Below, one piece after another: positions 1 through 6,232 of a stretch of DNA of 10,078 nt; position 1 is the first letter of the stretch; each line of letters opens with the position of its first letter. This stretch comes from Desulfobulbaceae bacterium UBA5123 (lineage in GTDB: Bacteria > Desulfobacterota > Desulfobulbia > Desulfobulbales > UBA5123): contig DHYT01000088.1 of NCBI GenBank assembly GCA_002415465.1, forward strand, positions 1 through 10,078, given 5' to 3'. The translations under genes were made by a program, and so were the position numbers. Under the pieces are notes generated by a model. It had not been told where the DNA came from, made no database searches, and saw only the letters and a list, made by a program, of their open reading frames with translations.

Positions 1-182
1 GCAGGTTGCGGAGGTATCTGGACTTGTTGTCCTGGCCGATGACGAATTCCTCGTGAAGGAAACGGGAGTTGGGGGGAGCGGCCGGTGCCGATGCGCCAGT
101 ATCGATACGGCTCGGCGGCGAATGCGGCGCGCATCTCGGCCAGGGTGCGGGGAGGGGTTATCGTCTCCGGCAGCCCGCCCAA
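1..182 (-). pseudogene. Unidentified ORF fragment, apparently frameshifted, running off the left edge
   Basis: Downstream of the DUF2339-like gene on the minus strand, two adjoining frames look coding because their third codon positions are GC-rich. The first runs from about 182 to 75 (first possible start TTG at 182, or ATG at 134) and includes the stretch AEMRAAFAAEPYRYWRIGTG. The second is open from about 76 to 1 and reads NSRFLHEEFVIGQDNKSRYL; it has no ATG, GTG or TTG start of its own. They join at a run of six G (71-76 on the plus strand). Removing one base there would give one continuous protein. This is either a real frameshift (pseudogene), an assembly error in the homopolymer, or less likely programmed frameshifting. 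No good Shine-Dalgarno sequence precedes either start. I do not recognise the family. The plus strand here has less convincing codon usage. Confidence 0.35.
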
Positions 183-216
183 CGATGAATTGGGTTTTGG
201 CAGGCGGTTGTCCGTC

Positions 217-2013
217 TCAGGCGGATTCAGGCGCCTGGCTTCTGAACTGCTGCCATTTGCTCATCACCACCGATCCCACCGCCGCCACCAAGCCGAAGGA
301 AAAGACGCTGATCACCCGCGCCAGGCCATGATCCTTGAACAGGTCATGGCCGAAGACCTTGATGGCGCCCAGGAAGGTCACCACCACCGCGGCGATGATC
401 AGGTCGCTGTTCTTGCGGCGCAAGCCGTCGAGCATCAGGATGATGGCGCCGAGGTTGATCAGGACCGAGCGGGAACTGGAGAAGGCGTCCGGGCTTGCGG
501 CGATGCCCACCGAGGAGAGCAGGAGGGCGGTGCCGATCTGCAGGGAATAGTAAGTGCTCATGAGCGAGGTGATCAGGAGGATGGTGCCGCTTCGGTTGCC
601 GGGATCGAATTTGGGGAAGATGCCGGCGGTGCAGGAGACGGGGTTTTGCTGGCTCCAGCGGAATTGCAGGCCGCTGACGATGGCCAGGAAGGCGGTGACG
701 ATCATGGCGGTTTCGCGATGGGGGCCGTCAACGGCGAACATCCCGGAAAGGCCGCCCAGCATGCAGGCGGAGGCCTGGAGGAGATAGGAAAGCATGCGGA
801 TGCCGCCGATTTCGCAGACGCCGGAAAGCCGGACAAGGGCATAGGCCATCAGCGACCAGATCGGCAGGGCGGTCAGGAGGCTGCCGGTCAGGGCGGGCAG
901 GATCATCGCCAGGAGGATGCCGCCGGCGCAGGTGAAGGCGCAGATGCCGCCGCTGTGGTTTGCCCGGCGGTACATCCGGTAGGCGAAGGCCAGGTGGATG
1001 GCGGCAAGGGTGAAGCCGAGCAGGCCGAGCAAGGGGAGTTTGTTTTCCTGCCACGCCGCGATCACCCCCCAGGCGGAGCCGAAGATCAGCAACACGTTGG
1101 CGGTGGGTACGAACAGCTCAAAGAGGCTCGGCCACTGCTTTCGCTCCATGGCGACGGCGGGCGCGGCCATGAAGGTGATGCTGTAGAGAAAGGCGGTGGG
1201 GAGAAACCAGAACAGCGAGAGGGTCTCCGGCACTGTTTGATGGCGGCTCAGCGGCACCTTCATCTTGCTGGTCCAGAGGATCCAGATCAGGGCGGTCACG
1301 ATATAGATCAGCCAGCGGGACCAGCCGCTGTCCGGCTGTTTGGCGGCGGTGATGGCGGATGCGATGTTGGCGGTGAGGAGCAGAAGCAGCAGGGCCGGGA
1401 AGCAGGGGTTGGGGAAATCGATGGCGGTGGCGGCAAGGCTTCCGCCGATCAGGCCGATGCAGGTGAGTCCGGGAAAATCGTAGCGGACGCCGATTATGGC
1501 GAGCAGCAGGATCGACAAGCCCAGCATCAGGTAGGCGGTGGTGGCGGAGATGGAGGCGAAATGGGCCTGGGTTTCAAGGACGACGCTGAACAGCAGGAAG
1601 GCGCCGCAAACAGGGAAGACCGGCGCCAGGCGGTTGTTTCTGGCCATCAGCCTGCCGCCGACAATGATCAGGCCGAGGGCATAGGCGATGCCGATAAAGG
1701 AGCCTAGTTGCAGGTTTATCACCCCGCTGTCGGTGAGCACCCTGAGCATCAGGGCGATAACCATCAGGAAGCAGATGGAGGCGACGCGCGGCAACACCGT
1801 CGAGGTGCCGATCCAGCTCCAGAAACCCTCTTCATCCATCATGATCGGCGGAGGCGGAGCTTCGTTTTTCTGTTTTGTCGCGGCGGTGATCACGGGGAGT
1901 GCTTCAAGCGCCGCCACGCGGGCGGCAAGCACGTCCAGTCGCTGCTCTACCTCGGCGATCGTGCGCGGCCCGGAGAGGGATGGATCCTGCTCGGTGTTGG
2001 TGTTTCCTGTCAT
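217..2013 (-). CDS. DUF2339-like polytopic membrane protein
   Basis: A 598-residue protein with a short polar N-terminus, a probable coiled coil at about residues 18-45 (heptad-like EVEQRLDVLAARVAALEAL), a proline-rich linker near 52-57, and then an almost unbroken series of hydrophobic segments from about residue 74 to near the C-terminus. I estimate fifteen or more membrane helices. A coiled coil followed by many helices is typical of the DUF2339 family of predicted inner-membrane proteins, whose function is unknown; the assignment rests on architecture, not on a diagnostic motif. The ATG at 2013 is supported by a GAGG Shine-Dalgarno (complement of 2022-2025) eight bases upstream. It is transcribed divergently from the cytochrome operon, and the intergenic region may regulate both. 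A large membrane protein that only resembles DUF2339 is the main alternative. Confidence 0.72.
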   Translation of the reverse strand: MTGNTNTEQDPSLSGPRTIAEVEQRLDVLAARVAALEALPVITAATKQKNEAPPPPIMMDEEGFWSWIGTSTVLPRVASICFLMVIALMLRVLTDSGVINLQLGSFIGIAYALGLIIVGGRLMARNNRLAPVFPVCGAFLLFSVVLETQAHFASISATTAYLMLGLSILLLAIIGVRYDFPGLTCIGLIGGSLAATAIDFPNPCFPALLLLLLTANIASAITAAKQPDSGWSRWLIYIVTALIWILWTSKMKVPLSRHQTVPETLSLFWFLPTAFLYSITFMAAPAVAMERKQWPSLFELFVPTANVLLIFGSAWGVIAAWQENKLPLLGLLGFTLAAIHLAFAYRMYRRANHSGGICAFTCAGGILLAMILPALTGSLLTALPIWSLMAYALVRLSGVCEIGGIRMLSYLLQASACMLGGLSGMFAVDGPHRETAMIVTAFLAIVSGLQFRWSQQNPVSCTAGIFPKFDPGNRSGTILLITSLMSTYYSLQIGTALLLSSVGIAASPDAFSSSRSVLINLGAIILMLDGLRRKNSDLIIAAVVVTFLGAIKVFGHDLFKDHGLARVISVFSFGLVAAVGSVVMSKWQQFRSQAPESA

Positions 2014-2080
2014 TTTTTATGCCTCAACTGGGGTGTCGGTGACAGTCCGCTTGGTGGCGGGGTTTCAATTTCAGGAGCAT

Positions 2081-2109
2081 AAAATAGGCCAGAAAAAAAA
2101 TATATGCAA
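2081..2109 (-). promoter_or_regulatory. Candidate sigma70-like promoter for the membrane-protein gene
   Basis: On the minus strand, TTGCAT (complement of 2104-2109) and TATTTT (complement of 2081-2086) lie 17 bp apart, with a T-rich spacer. This would start transcription near 2075 and give a leader of about 60 bases. The sequence match is only moderate and is judged by eye. Confidence 0.35.
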
Positions 2110-2124
2110 ACGATTATTGTAGGG

Positions 2125-2154
2125 TTTACATGGACCCTGTGATTGTGGTAATAA
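2125..2154 (+). promoter_or_regulatory. Candidate sigma70-like promoter for the cytochrome operon
   Basis: TTTACA (2125-2130) and TAATAA (2149-2154) are separated by 18 bp. Use of this promoter would give a leader of roughly 170 bases containing the AT-rich palindrome and both inverted repeats. The AT-rich block at 2177-2201 could equally be part of a promoter further downstream. Judged by eye only. Confidence 0.3.
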
Positions 2155-2176
2155 CTGGTGCGTTCTGGCATTCAAG

Positions 2177-2194
2177 TTTAATTAAAAAATTAAA
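2177..2194. repeat. AT-only inverted repeat
   Basis: TTTAATT (2177-2183) and AATTAAA (2188-2194) are perfect complements around AAAA. The block lies within a 25-bp run made almost only of A and T. It could be an UP-like or protein-bending element, or simply low-complexity intergenic DNA. Confidence 0.5.
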
Positions 2195-2212
2195 TTAAAA
2201 CAATGCGATGTA

Positions 2213-2248
2213 CCGTTATGCTGCAAGTCGAAATTGATAGCATAACGG
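2213..2248. repeat. Perfect 10-bp inverted repeat, candidate operator or leader hairpin
   Basis: CCGTTATGCT (2213-2222) and AGCATAACGG (2239-2248) are exact reverse complements with a 16-bp spacer. The half-site centres are 26 bp apart. This could be a binding site for a dimeric or tetrameric regulator, or a stem-loop in the 5' leader of the cytochrome operon. No T-run follows the right arm, so it is not a standard terminator. Confidence 0.6.
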
Positions 2249-2271
2249 GTTGGGATTTTGTGTATAGGCGG

Positions 2272-2297
2272 CCCTGGTGTGCATACACACAACCGGG
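2272..2297 (+). promoter_or_regulatory. Small hairpin in the leader of the cytochrome operon
   Basis: GTGTG (2277-2281) and CACAC (2286-2290) pair across a CATA loop. The stem can be extended imperfectly by CCC (2272-2274) with GGG (2295-2297). It ends about 23 bases upstream of the Shine-Dalgarno. Its function is unknown and it may be fortuitous. Confidence 0.3.
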
Positions 2298-2320
2298 GCG
2301 AGTTGTTCAGAAATAAACCT

Positions 2321-2326
2321 AAGGAG
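2321..2326 (+). promoter_or_regulatory. Ribosome binding site that fixes a GTG start
   Basis: AAGGAG lies six bases before the GTG at 2333. This identifies GTG, rather than the upstream in-frame ATG at 2258, as the start of the cytochrome. The 25 residues between the two starts are hydrophilic and would spoil the N-terminal membrane anchor. Confidence 0.75.
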
Positions 2327-2332
2327 AAGGCG

Positions 2333-2794
2333 GTGAAAAACCACGTATTAAGACCACTTTGGGTCGTGATCGCCCTTATCGTCACGGTGTTGCTGGTAAG
2401 GAAGGTGATGGTCCCGGCCGATTTCGGCGTGCACGGCAGAAACTTTACCTATGGTTTCCATCGATTGGGCGCCATCGACGACTGGAAGGCCTTTCCGGTC
2501 AAGTATCGCGGCCGTGAGGTGTGTGCCGAGTGTCATGAGGACAAGACCGCGGAGAATGCCTCGGGCAAGCACCGAATCATTCAATGTGAGAACTGTCATG
2601 GTCCGGTGATGAATCACCCGGAGAATCCGGAGGCCCTCCCCATCGACCGGAGTCGGGCGCTCTGTCTGCGTTGTCATACCTCGCTGCCCTATCCCACCAG
2701 CAAACGTGGGAATCTGCCGGCCATTGATCCCAACGATCACAATCCGGACGCGGTTTGCAGTGAATGTCATAATCCCCATAACCCAGATCTATAA
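2333..2794 (+). CDS. Membrane-anchored tetrahaem cytochrome c
   Basis: A 153-residue protein starting at GTG. A single hydrophobic helix at about residues 9-22 follows a short basic N-terminus and probably serves as an uncleaved signal anchor, placing the rest in the periplasm. Four CxxCH haem c attachment motifs are present: CAECH (64-68), CENCH (85-89), CLRCH (111-115) and CSECH (142-146). Further histidines (34, 43, 80, 95, 136, 149) are candidate distal haem ligands. It is the first gene of a three-gene operon with a Tat-type ferredoxin and an NrfD-like protein, so it probably exchanges electrons between that membrane complex and soluble periplasmic cytochromes. Size, haem number and gene order resemble CbcS of the Geobacter Cbc4 cluster, as I recall it. 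I do not see enough to assign it to NapC/NirT. The exact redox partner is unknown. Confidence 0.88.
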   Translation: MKNHVLRPLWVVIALIVTVLLVRKVMVPADFGVHGRNFTYGFHRLGAIDDWKAFPVKYRGREVCAECHEDKTAENASGKHRIIQCENCHGPVMNHPENPEALPIDRSRALCLRCHTSLPYPTSKRGNLPAIDPNDHNPDAVCSECHNPHNPDL

Positions 2795-2798
2795 GGAG
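2793..2798 (+). promoter_or_regulatory. Ribosome binding site that decides the ferredoxin start
   Basis: AAGGAG overlaps the TAA stop of the cytochrome gene and lies five bases before the ATG at 2804. The in-frame GTG codons at 2798 and 2801 overlap or abut this site and are too close to use it, so ATG 2804 is preferred. The arrangement implies translational coupling. Confidence 0.65.
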
Positions 2799-2803
2799 TG
2801 GTG

Positions 2804-3571
2804 ATGAGTTGTTCGCGAAGGAATTTTTTAAAGACAGCCCTCAGCGGCTCCATTGCCGCCTCGTTGCCGTTGACAATGTTTCGTTTTCTCAGCCCGGCAC
2901 AGGTGCAGGCCGCGACCGAAAGTAAATCCGATACCCGTTGGGGCTTCCTGGTCGACACCACCAAGTGCGTCGGCTGCGGCTTCTGCGTCAAGGCCTGCAA
3001 GCTTGAGAACGAGGTTCCCTACGACGCCCCGGTCACCCGGACCTGGGTGGAGCGGTATGTGGTGACCAAGGACGGCAAGACCCATATCGACTCGCCCAAG
3101 GGCGGGCGTGACGGGTTCGTCGCCCGGCACGAGGATGAGGACCCCAATGCCGAGATCACCAAGGCCTTTTTTGTGCCCAAGCTCTGTAACCAGTGCGAAA
3201 ATCCAGCCTGCGTCCAGGTCTGCCCGGTGGGCGCGACCTTCCAGACCGGCGACGGGGTGGTGCTGGTGGATCGCACCTGGTGCATCGGCTGCGGGTACTG
3301 CGTCATGGCTTGTCCTTACGGCGTCCGCTTCTTCCATCCGGAGCACAAGGTGGCCGAGAAATGCACCTTCTGTTACCACCGGATCAGCAAGGGCATGAAA
3401 ACCGCCTGTGTGCAGGCCTGCCCCTTTGGCGCGCGGGAGATCGGCAACCTGAAAGATCCCAATGATCCGGTCACCAAGACGATCATGACGGAGCGGGTGG
3501 CGGTTCTCAAGGATGAATACGGAACAAAACCCCAGGTCTTCTATATCGGCCTGGATACGAACGTGAGGTGA
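2804..3571 (+). CDS. Tat-exported 4x[4Fe-4S] ferredoxin subunit (PsrB/NrfC/DmsB type)
   Basis: A 255-residue electron-transfer subunit. The N-terminus carries a twin-arginine signal, SRRNFLK at residues 4-10, then a hydrophobic stretch and an AxA-like site near 36, so it is folded in the cytoplasm and exported. Sixteen cysteines form four [4Fe-4S] sets: C55/58/61/65, C128/131/136/140, C160/163/166/170 and C187/190/202/206. The spacing and the long gap in the last set (CxxCx11CxxxC) match the PsrB/NrfC/DmsB family. Such subunits pass electrons between an NrfD-type quinone-binding membrane protein and a periplasmic partner. Here the partner is most likely the tetrahaem cytochrome encoded just upstream, because no molybdopterin or other catalytic subunit is nearby. 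The gene starts nine bases after the cytochrome stop, and its own stop lies one base before the first ATG of the next gene. Confidence 0.93.
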   Translation: MSCSRRNFLKTALSGSIAASLPLTMFRFLSPAQVQAATESKSDTRWGFLVDTTKCVGCGFCVKACKLENEVPYDAPVTRTWVERYVVTKDGKTHIDSPKGGRDGFVARHEDEDPNAEITKAFFVPKLCNQCENPACVQVCPVGATFQTGDGVVLVDRTWCIGCGYCVMACPYGVRFFHPEHKVAEKCTFCYHRISKGMKTACVQACPFGAREIGNLKDPNDPVTKTIMTERVAVLKDEYGTKPQVFYIGLDTNVR

Positions 3572-3572
3572 G

Positions 3573-4817
3573 ATGATGACCGAGCAATTATTTGTACATG
3601 GGGCGGAGTGGACCGTTAAGGAACTGTTCTGTTACCCCAACGAGTTTATCTACTGGAGTATCCAGATCGTCATGTATCCCTACATGACCGGTCTGGTTGC
3701 GGGTGCCTTTGTTCTGTCGTCGCTCTATCATGTCTTCGGGCAGAACGACATCAAGGACATGGCCCGTTTTTCACTGGTCTTTTCCCTGGCGCTGCTGCCG
3801 GTTGCGACCATGCCGCTGTTGATGCATCTGCAGCAGCCGTTGCGGGCCATGGAGCCGCTCTTTACGCCGCATTTCACCTCGGCGATCGCCGCCTTCGGCA
3901 TCGTTTTTTCAACCTACGCGTTCATTGTTCTGAGCGAAATCTGGTTCGTCTACCGGAAATACTTTGTCGAGCAGGTCGCCGCGCTCAAGGATCAGGCCGG
4001 GATCGGCAATGCGATAAAGTGCCGTCTCTACCGGATTCTGACCATCGGCGCCTATGATATCAGCGACGAAGCGGTGGCCAAGGATCATCGCGCCGTCAAG
4101 ATCCTTGCCGGCATCGGCATCCCGGTGGCCTGTTTCCTCCACGGCTATGCCGGTTTCATCTTCGGCTCGGTCAAGGCCAACGCCCTGTGGATGTCGCCGC
4201 TGATGCCGGTTATCTTCATCATGTCGGCGGTTGTTTCCGGTATCGCCCTCTGTATGTTGACCTACATCATCATCATGGAGTGGCAGAAGTTCTGGGCCGG
4301 CCGCAAGTCAAGCGCCACCGCCGAGCAGATCGCCGGCGCCGAGATCGACATGATCACCAAGACCTCCAAGTACCTGCTGGGCTTCCTGATCGCCGCCATC
4401 ACCCTTGAGCTCCTCGACCTCATCTTCCGCGGCTACACCGCGATGAAGTCCTGGGACATCCTCCGCTCGGTGATGTACGGCAAGGATTTCCTGAACATCT
4501 TTGTTCTGCAGTACGGCTTGGGCAACCTGGTGCCGTTCATCCTGCTGCTGATGCCGCGGCTCACCATCCGGCGGGCGTTTGTCGCCCTCTGCCTGGTGCT
4601 CTTCGGCGTCTTCATGATGCGTTGGAACGTCGTTATCGGCGGGCAGGCCTTCTCGCTCTCCTTTGCCGGCTACATGCACTACCACCTGCCCATCATCCCC
4701 CACAACCTGGAGACCTACAAAGAGGGCCTGTTCGGCGCGCTCACCGTTGCCGCCACCCCCTTTGTCCTCTTCTGGGCGATCAACAAGGTGGTGCCTTCCC
4801 TGAAGTCGACCAACTAG
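3573..4817 (+). CDS. NrfD/PsrC-like integral membrane quinone oxidoreductase subunit
   Basis: A 414-residue protein with about nine predicted membrane helices (roughly residues 33-55, 65-86, 103-128, 174-198, 207-236, 265-285, 304-327, 333-350 and 386-405). The motif RWNVVIGGQ (350-358) is characteristic of the NrfD/HybB family. These subunits bind menaquinone or menaquinol in the inner membrane and exchange electrons with a periplasmic four-cluster ferredoxin, here the product of the preceding gene. Two adjacent ATGs (3573 and 3576) are possible starts. A GAGG at 3565-3568 lies seven bases before the second and four before the first, so 3576 may be the true start. The operon ends with this gene, about 30 bp before an intrinsic terminator. 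A polar loop near residues 129-173 separates the third and fourth helices. Whether the complex reduces or oxidises quinone cannot be read from the sequence. Confidence 0.9.
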   Translation: MMTEQLFVHGAEWTVKELFCYPNEFIYWSIQIVMYPYMTGLVAGAFVLSSLYHVFGQNDIKDMARFSLVFSLALLPVATMPLLMHLQQPLRAMEPLFTPHFTSAIAAFGIVFSTYAFIVLSEIWFVYRKYFVEQVAALKDQAGIGNAIKCRLYRILTIGAYDISDEAVAKDHRAVKILAGIGIPVACFLHGYAGFIFGSVKANALWMSPLMPVIFIMSAVVSGIALCMLTYIIIMEWQKFWAGRKSSATAEQIAGAEIDMITKTSKYLLGFLIAAITLELLDLIFRGYTAMKSWDILRSVMYGKDFLNIFVLQYGLGNLVPFILLLMPRLTIRRAFVALCLVLFGVFMMRWNVVIGGQAFSLSFAGYMHYHLPIIPHNLETYKEGLFGALTVAATPFVLFWAINKVVPSLKSTN

Positions 4818-4848
4818 GTCGTTCATCGCTTTGTCAGCAGTCCCTTGA

Positions 4849-4895
4849 GGGGGCGTTTTCCCCGGCCGGAGCCGGGTGGAAACGCCCCTTTTTTT
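4849..4895 (+). terminator. Rho-independent terminator of the cytochrome operon
   Basis: The outer stem GGGGCGTTT (4850-4858) pairs perfectly with AAACGCCCC (4880-4888). An inner stem CCCGGC (4861-4866) pairs with GCCGGG (4871-4876) around a CGGA loop. Seven T follow directly (4889-4895). It lies about 30 bp after the NrfD-like stop codon. The other side has no matching A-run, so it looks directional for the plus strand. Confidence 0.93.
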
Positions 4896-4957
4896 GTGGG
4901 CGCGGGATATTCTTGGGGTGTGTAAAAATTCGTGCCGGGGGGCGGGGCGGTTTGGGC

Positions 4958-5230
4958 TCAGCGGGGCTTCAGGGAGGATTGGATGTTCAGCTGGGCGGCG
5001 ATAAAATCCTGCATCCTGTTCTGGGTCAGAAAGATGCCGGAGAGGAGGGCGTTGTTGATCTTGAGCGCCGGGATGAGAAGGACGCCGGCGCGCAGGGTGG
5101 CGAGGGGATGGGTGGTGACTTCGATGGTTTCGATCTCAAGTTTGGGGAATATCTCGCGCACCCGCTCAAGGGCGCGGGCCGCCATCCGGCAGCGGGGGCA
5201 GAGGGCCGATTGGTAGAATTCAATTCGCAT
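4958..5230 (-). CDS. Small glutaredoxin/thioredoxin-fold protein with a CPRC motif
   Basis: A 90-residue protein with a beta strand (MRIEFYQS), a redox motif C11-P-R-C14 at the start of a helix, and a probable cis-proline at P54 in LLIPALKI. This is the minimal glutaredoxin-like thioredoxin fold. The two cysteines could reduce disulfides or act as a thiol switch; the substrate is unknown and no glutathione-binding signature is obvious. The ATG at 5230 begins exactly where the fold begins. A longer frame reaching back to 5326 would overlap the HDOD gene and add a disordered, proline-rich extension, so it is rejected. The ribosome binding site is weak. It is the last gene of the minus-strand train, 37 bp after the HDOD gene, and is tail-to-tail with the cytochrome operon. 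Confidence 0.75.
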   Translation of the reverse strand: MRIEFYQSALCPRCRMAARALERVREIFPKLEIETIEVTTHPLATLRAGVLLIPALKINNALLSGIFLTQNRMQDFIAAQLNIQSSLKPR

Positions 5231-5267
5231 GGTCGTTTTTCCGTGGGGAGGCGGGGGAAGCCGCCGC

Positions 5268-6167
5268 TCAGGGGTTGCTGTTGATAAGTTCGAAGAGTTC
5301 ATCCCGCAGGTATTTGATTTCATCAATGTCCAGATGCAGTTGATCGCCGATGTATTCGCGATTGCCGAACCATTCCTCGATATCCCAATCGGTGTCGATC
5401 ACCAGGCCGGTACTCCCGGCCAGATAATCATAATGATGCGCCAGGTAGTCGGCCAGCTGCAGCACCGCGGCCAGCTTGACCGCATCGGGGGACCAACGCA
5501 GGCTGGTCAGGTTGTCGTGGTGCAGGAGGATCCCTTTGCAGATGTGGTCGGGCAGGGACCAGCTCTTGGCCATCAGGTGGCCGATGACGCAGTGGTCGGT
5601 CCCCACCGAGCGGTCTTCCGCGTCAAGGACGCCTTGCCGGTAACTGACGACCATCTCAAAGAGCTCCTGATAGTCGCTGAAGTTGGCGCAGAGGATGGGA
5701 ACCGCGCAATCGTGGAAAAGACCGCCGAGGTAGCATTGGCTGGTGGTGACGCCGTCAAGTTCAAGAACGGTATGGAGCCGGCGGGCGATGAGATCGGCGG
5801 CGATGGCCACCCGCTGGGTATGATGCCAGAACCGTTCGGTGAACTGCGGGCTAGAGGCCAGGGATTCGCGCAGGCAGGAGGTGAGGATCAGTTTGAAAAG
5901 ATTTTCGGTGCCGAGCAGGGTCAGGGCCTGGGGGATGGAGTCAACCTCGCGACAGCGTCCGAAGAGCGGTGAGTTGATCAGCTTGAAGAGCCGGGCGGCG
6001 ACGGCGGCGTCCTTGCCGATCAGGGCCGCGATCTTTTTGAAATCCGGGTGCGGCTCGTTCAGCAAGCGGTTGAGCTCGGCAATAACGGCGGGCTGGCTCG
6101 GGATGCGAATGCGTTGCAGGATTTCCCTTGCATGCGCCAGTCGTTGTTCGGTTGCTGAGTCAGCCAT
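5268..6167 (-). CDS. HDOD-domain signalling protein
   Basis: A 299-residue soluble protein that is nearly all HDOD domain. After a short helical N-terminus come the usual features: IPSQPAVIAELNRLL (22-36), LFKLINSPLFG (60-70), SIPQALTLLG (77-86), the H-containing WHHTQRVA (114-121), GLFHDCAVPIL (149-159), a DH at 191-192 with H197, and a LLHHDN (214-219). HDOD proteins are relatives of the HD phosphohydrolases that usually act as scaffolds or regulators in bacterial signalling, often without catalysis. This copy retains several metal-ligand-type residues, including H152-D153, so activity cannot be excluded from sequence. It has no receiver, GGDEF or EAL domain. It lies 65 bp downstream of the adenylate cyclase gene and 37 bp upstream of the thiol-redox gene, suggesting co-transcription. 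The ATG at 6167 has no strong Shine-Dalgarno. Confidence 0.88.
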   Translation of the reverse strand: MADSATEQRLAHAREILQRIRIPSQPAVIAELNRLLNEPHPDFKKIAALIGKDAAVAARLFKLINSPLFGRCREVDSIPQALTLLGTENLFKLILTSCLRESLASSPQFTERFWHHTQRVAIAADLIARRLHTVLELDGVTTSQCYLGGLFHDCAVPILCANFSDYQELFEMVVSYRQGVLDAEDRSVGTDHCVIGHLMAKSWSLPDHICKGILLHHDNLTSLRWSPDAVKLAAVLQLADYLAHHYDYLAGSTGLVIDTDWDIEEWFGNREYIGDQLHLDIDEIKYLRDELFELINSNP

Positions 6168-6232
6168 GGCTTGTGTGCGTGCGTCGTTAAGGTTTTTAGG
6201 GGGGGATCCGCCGCAAGGGGAGATGGGGCCGT

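Larger units (their letters stand above)
2014..2332. promoter_or_regulatory. Divergent intergenic regulatory region
   Basis: This gene-free stretch separates the minus-strand membrane protein from the plus-strand cytochrome operon and is clearly more AT-rich than the flanking genes. It holds candidate promoters in both directions, an AT-rich palindromic block (2177-2194), a perfect 10-bp inverted repeat (2213-2222 and 2239-2248), and a small GTGTG/CACAC hairpin (2277-2290). The heptamer AGCATAA or its complement occurs at 2076-2082, 2216-2222 and 2239-2245, with a near copy at 2017-2023. No open frame here has convincing coding character. Confidence 0.7.

Noticed and set aside
85..1707. A 540-codon open frame on the plus strand, opposite the DUF2339-like gene
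   Set aside because: Its translation is rich in Gly, Asp, Glu, Gln and His without domain structure, as expected of the antisense of a GC-rich membrane-protein gene. The minus strand gives clear membrane helices and a good Shine-Dalgarno.
2138..2153. Possible CRP/cAMP site in the divergent region (TGTGA at 2138-2142)
   Set aside because: Only the left half-site fits; the expected TCACA after six bases is TAATA. The presence of an adenylate cyclase in the window is not enough to support it.
2167..2181. Possible sigma54 promoter (TGGCA followed by TTTA)
   Set aside because: The TGGCA half is present but the conserved GC at the -12 element is missing.
2258..2332. Upstream ATG (2258) as the cytochrome start
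   Set aside because: It has no good ribosome binding site and adds a hydrophilic 25-residue leader before the anchor, whereas GTG 2333 has AAGGAG at ideal spacing.
4896..4957. Terminator for the minus-strand gene train after the CPRC protein gene
   Set aside because: No stem followed by a T-run could be found on the minus strand here; the strong hairpin at 4849-4895 has its T-run only on the plus strand.
5229..5972. A 247-codon plus-strand frame opposite the HDOD gene
   Set aside because: It is antisense to a well-supported HDOD protein and has no domain of its own.
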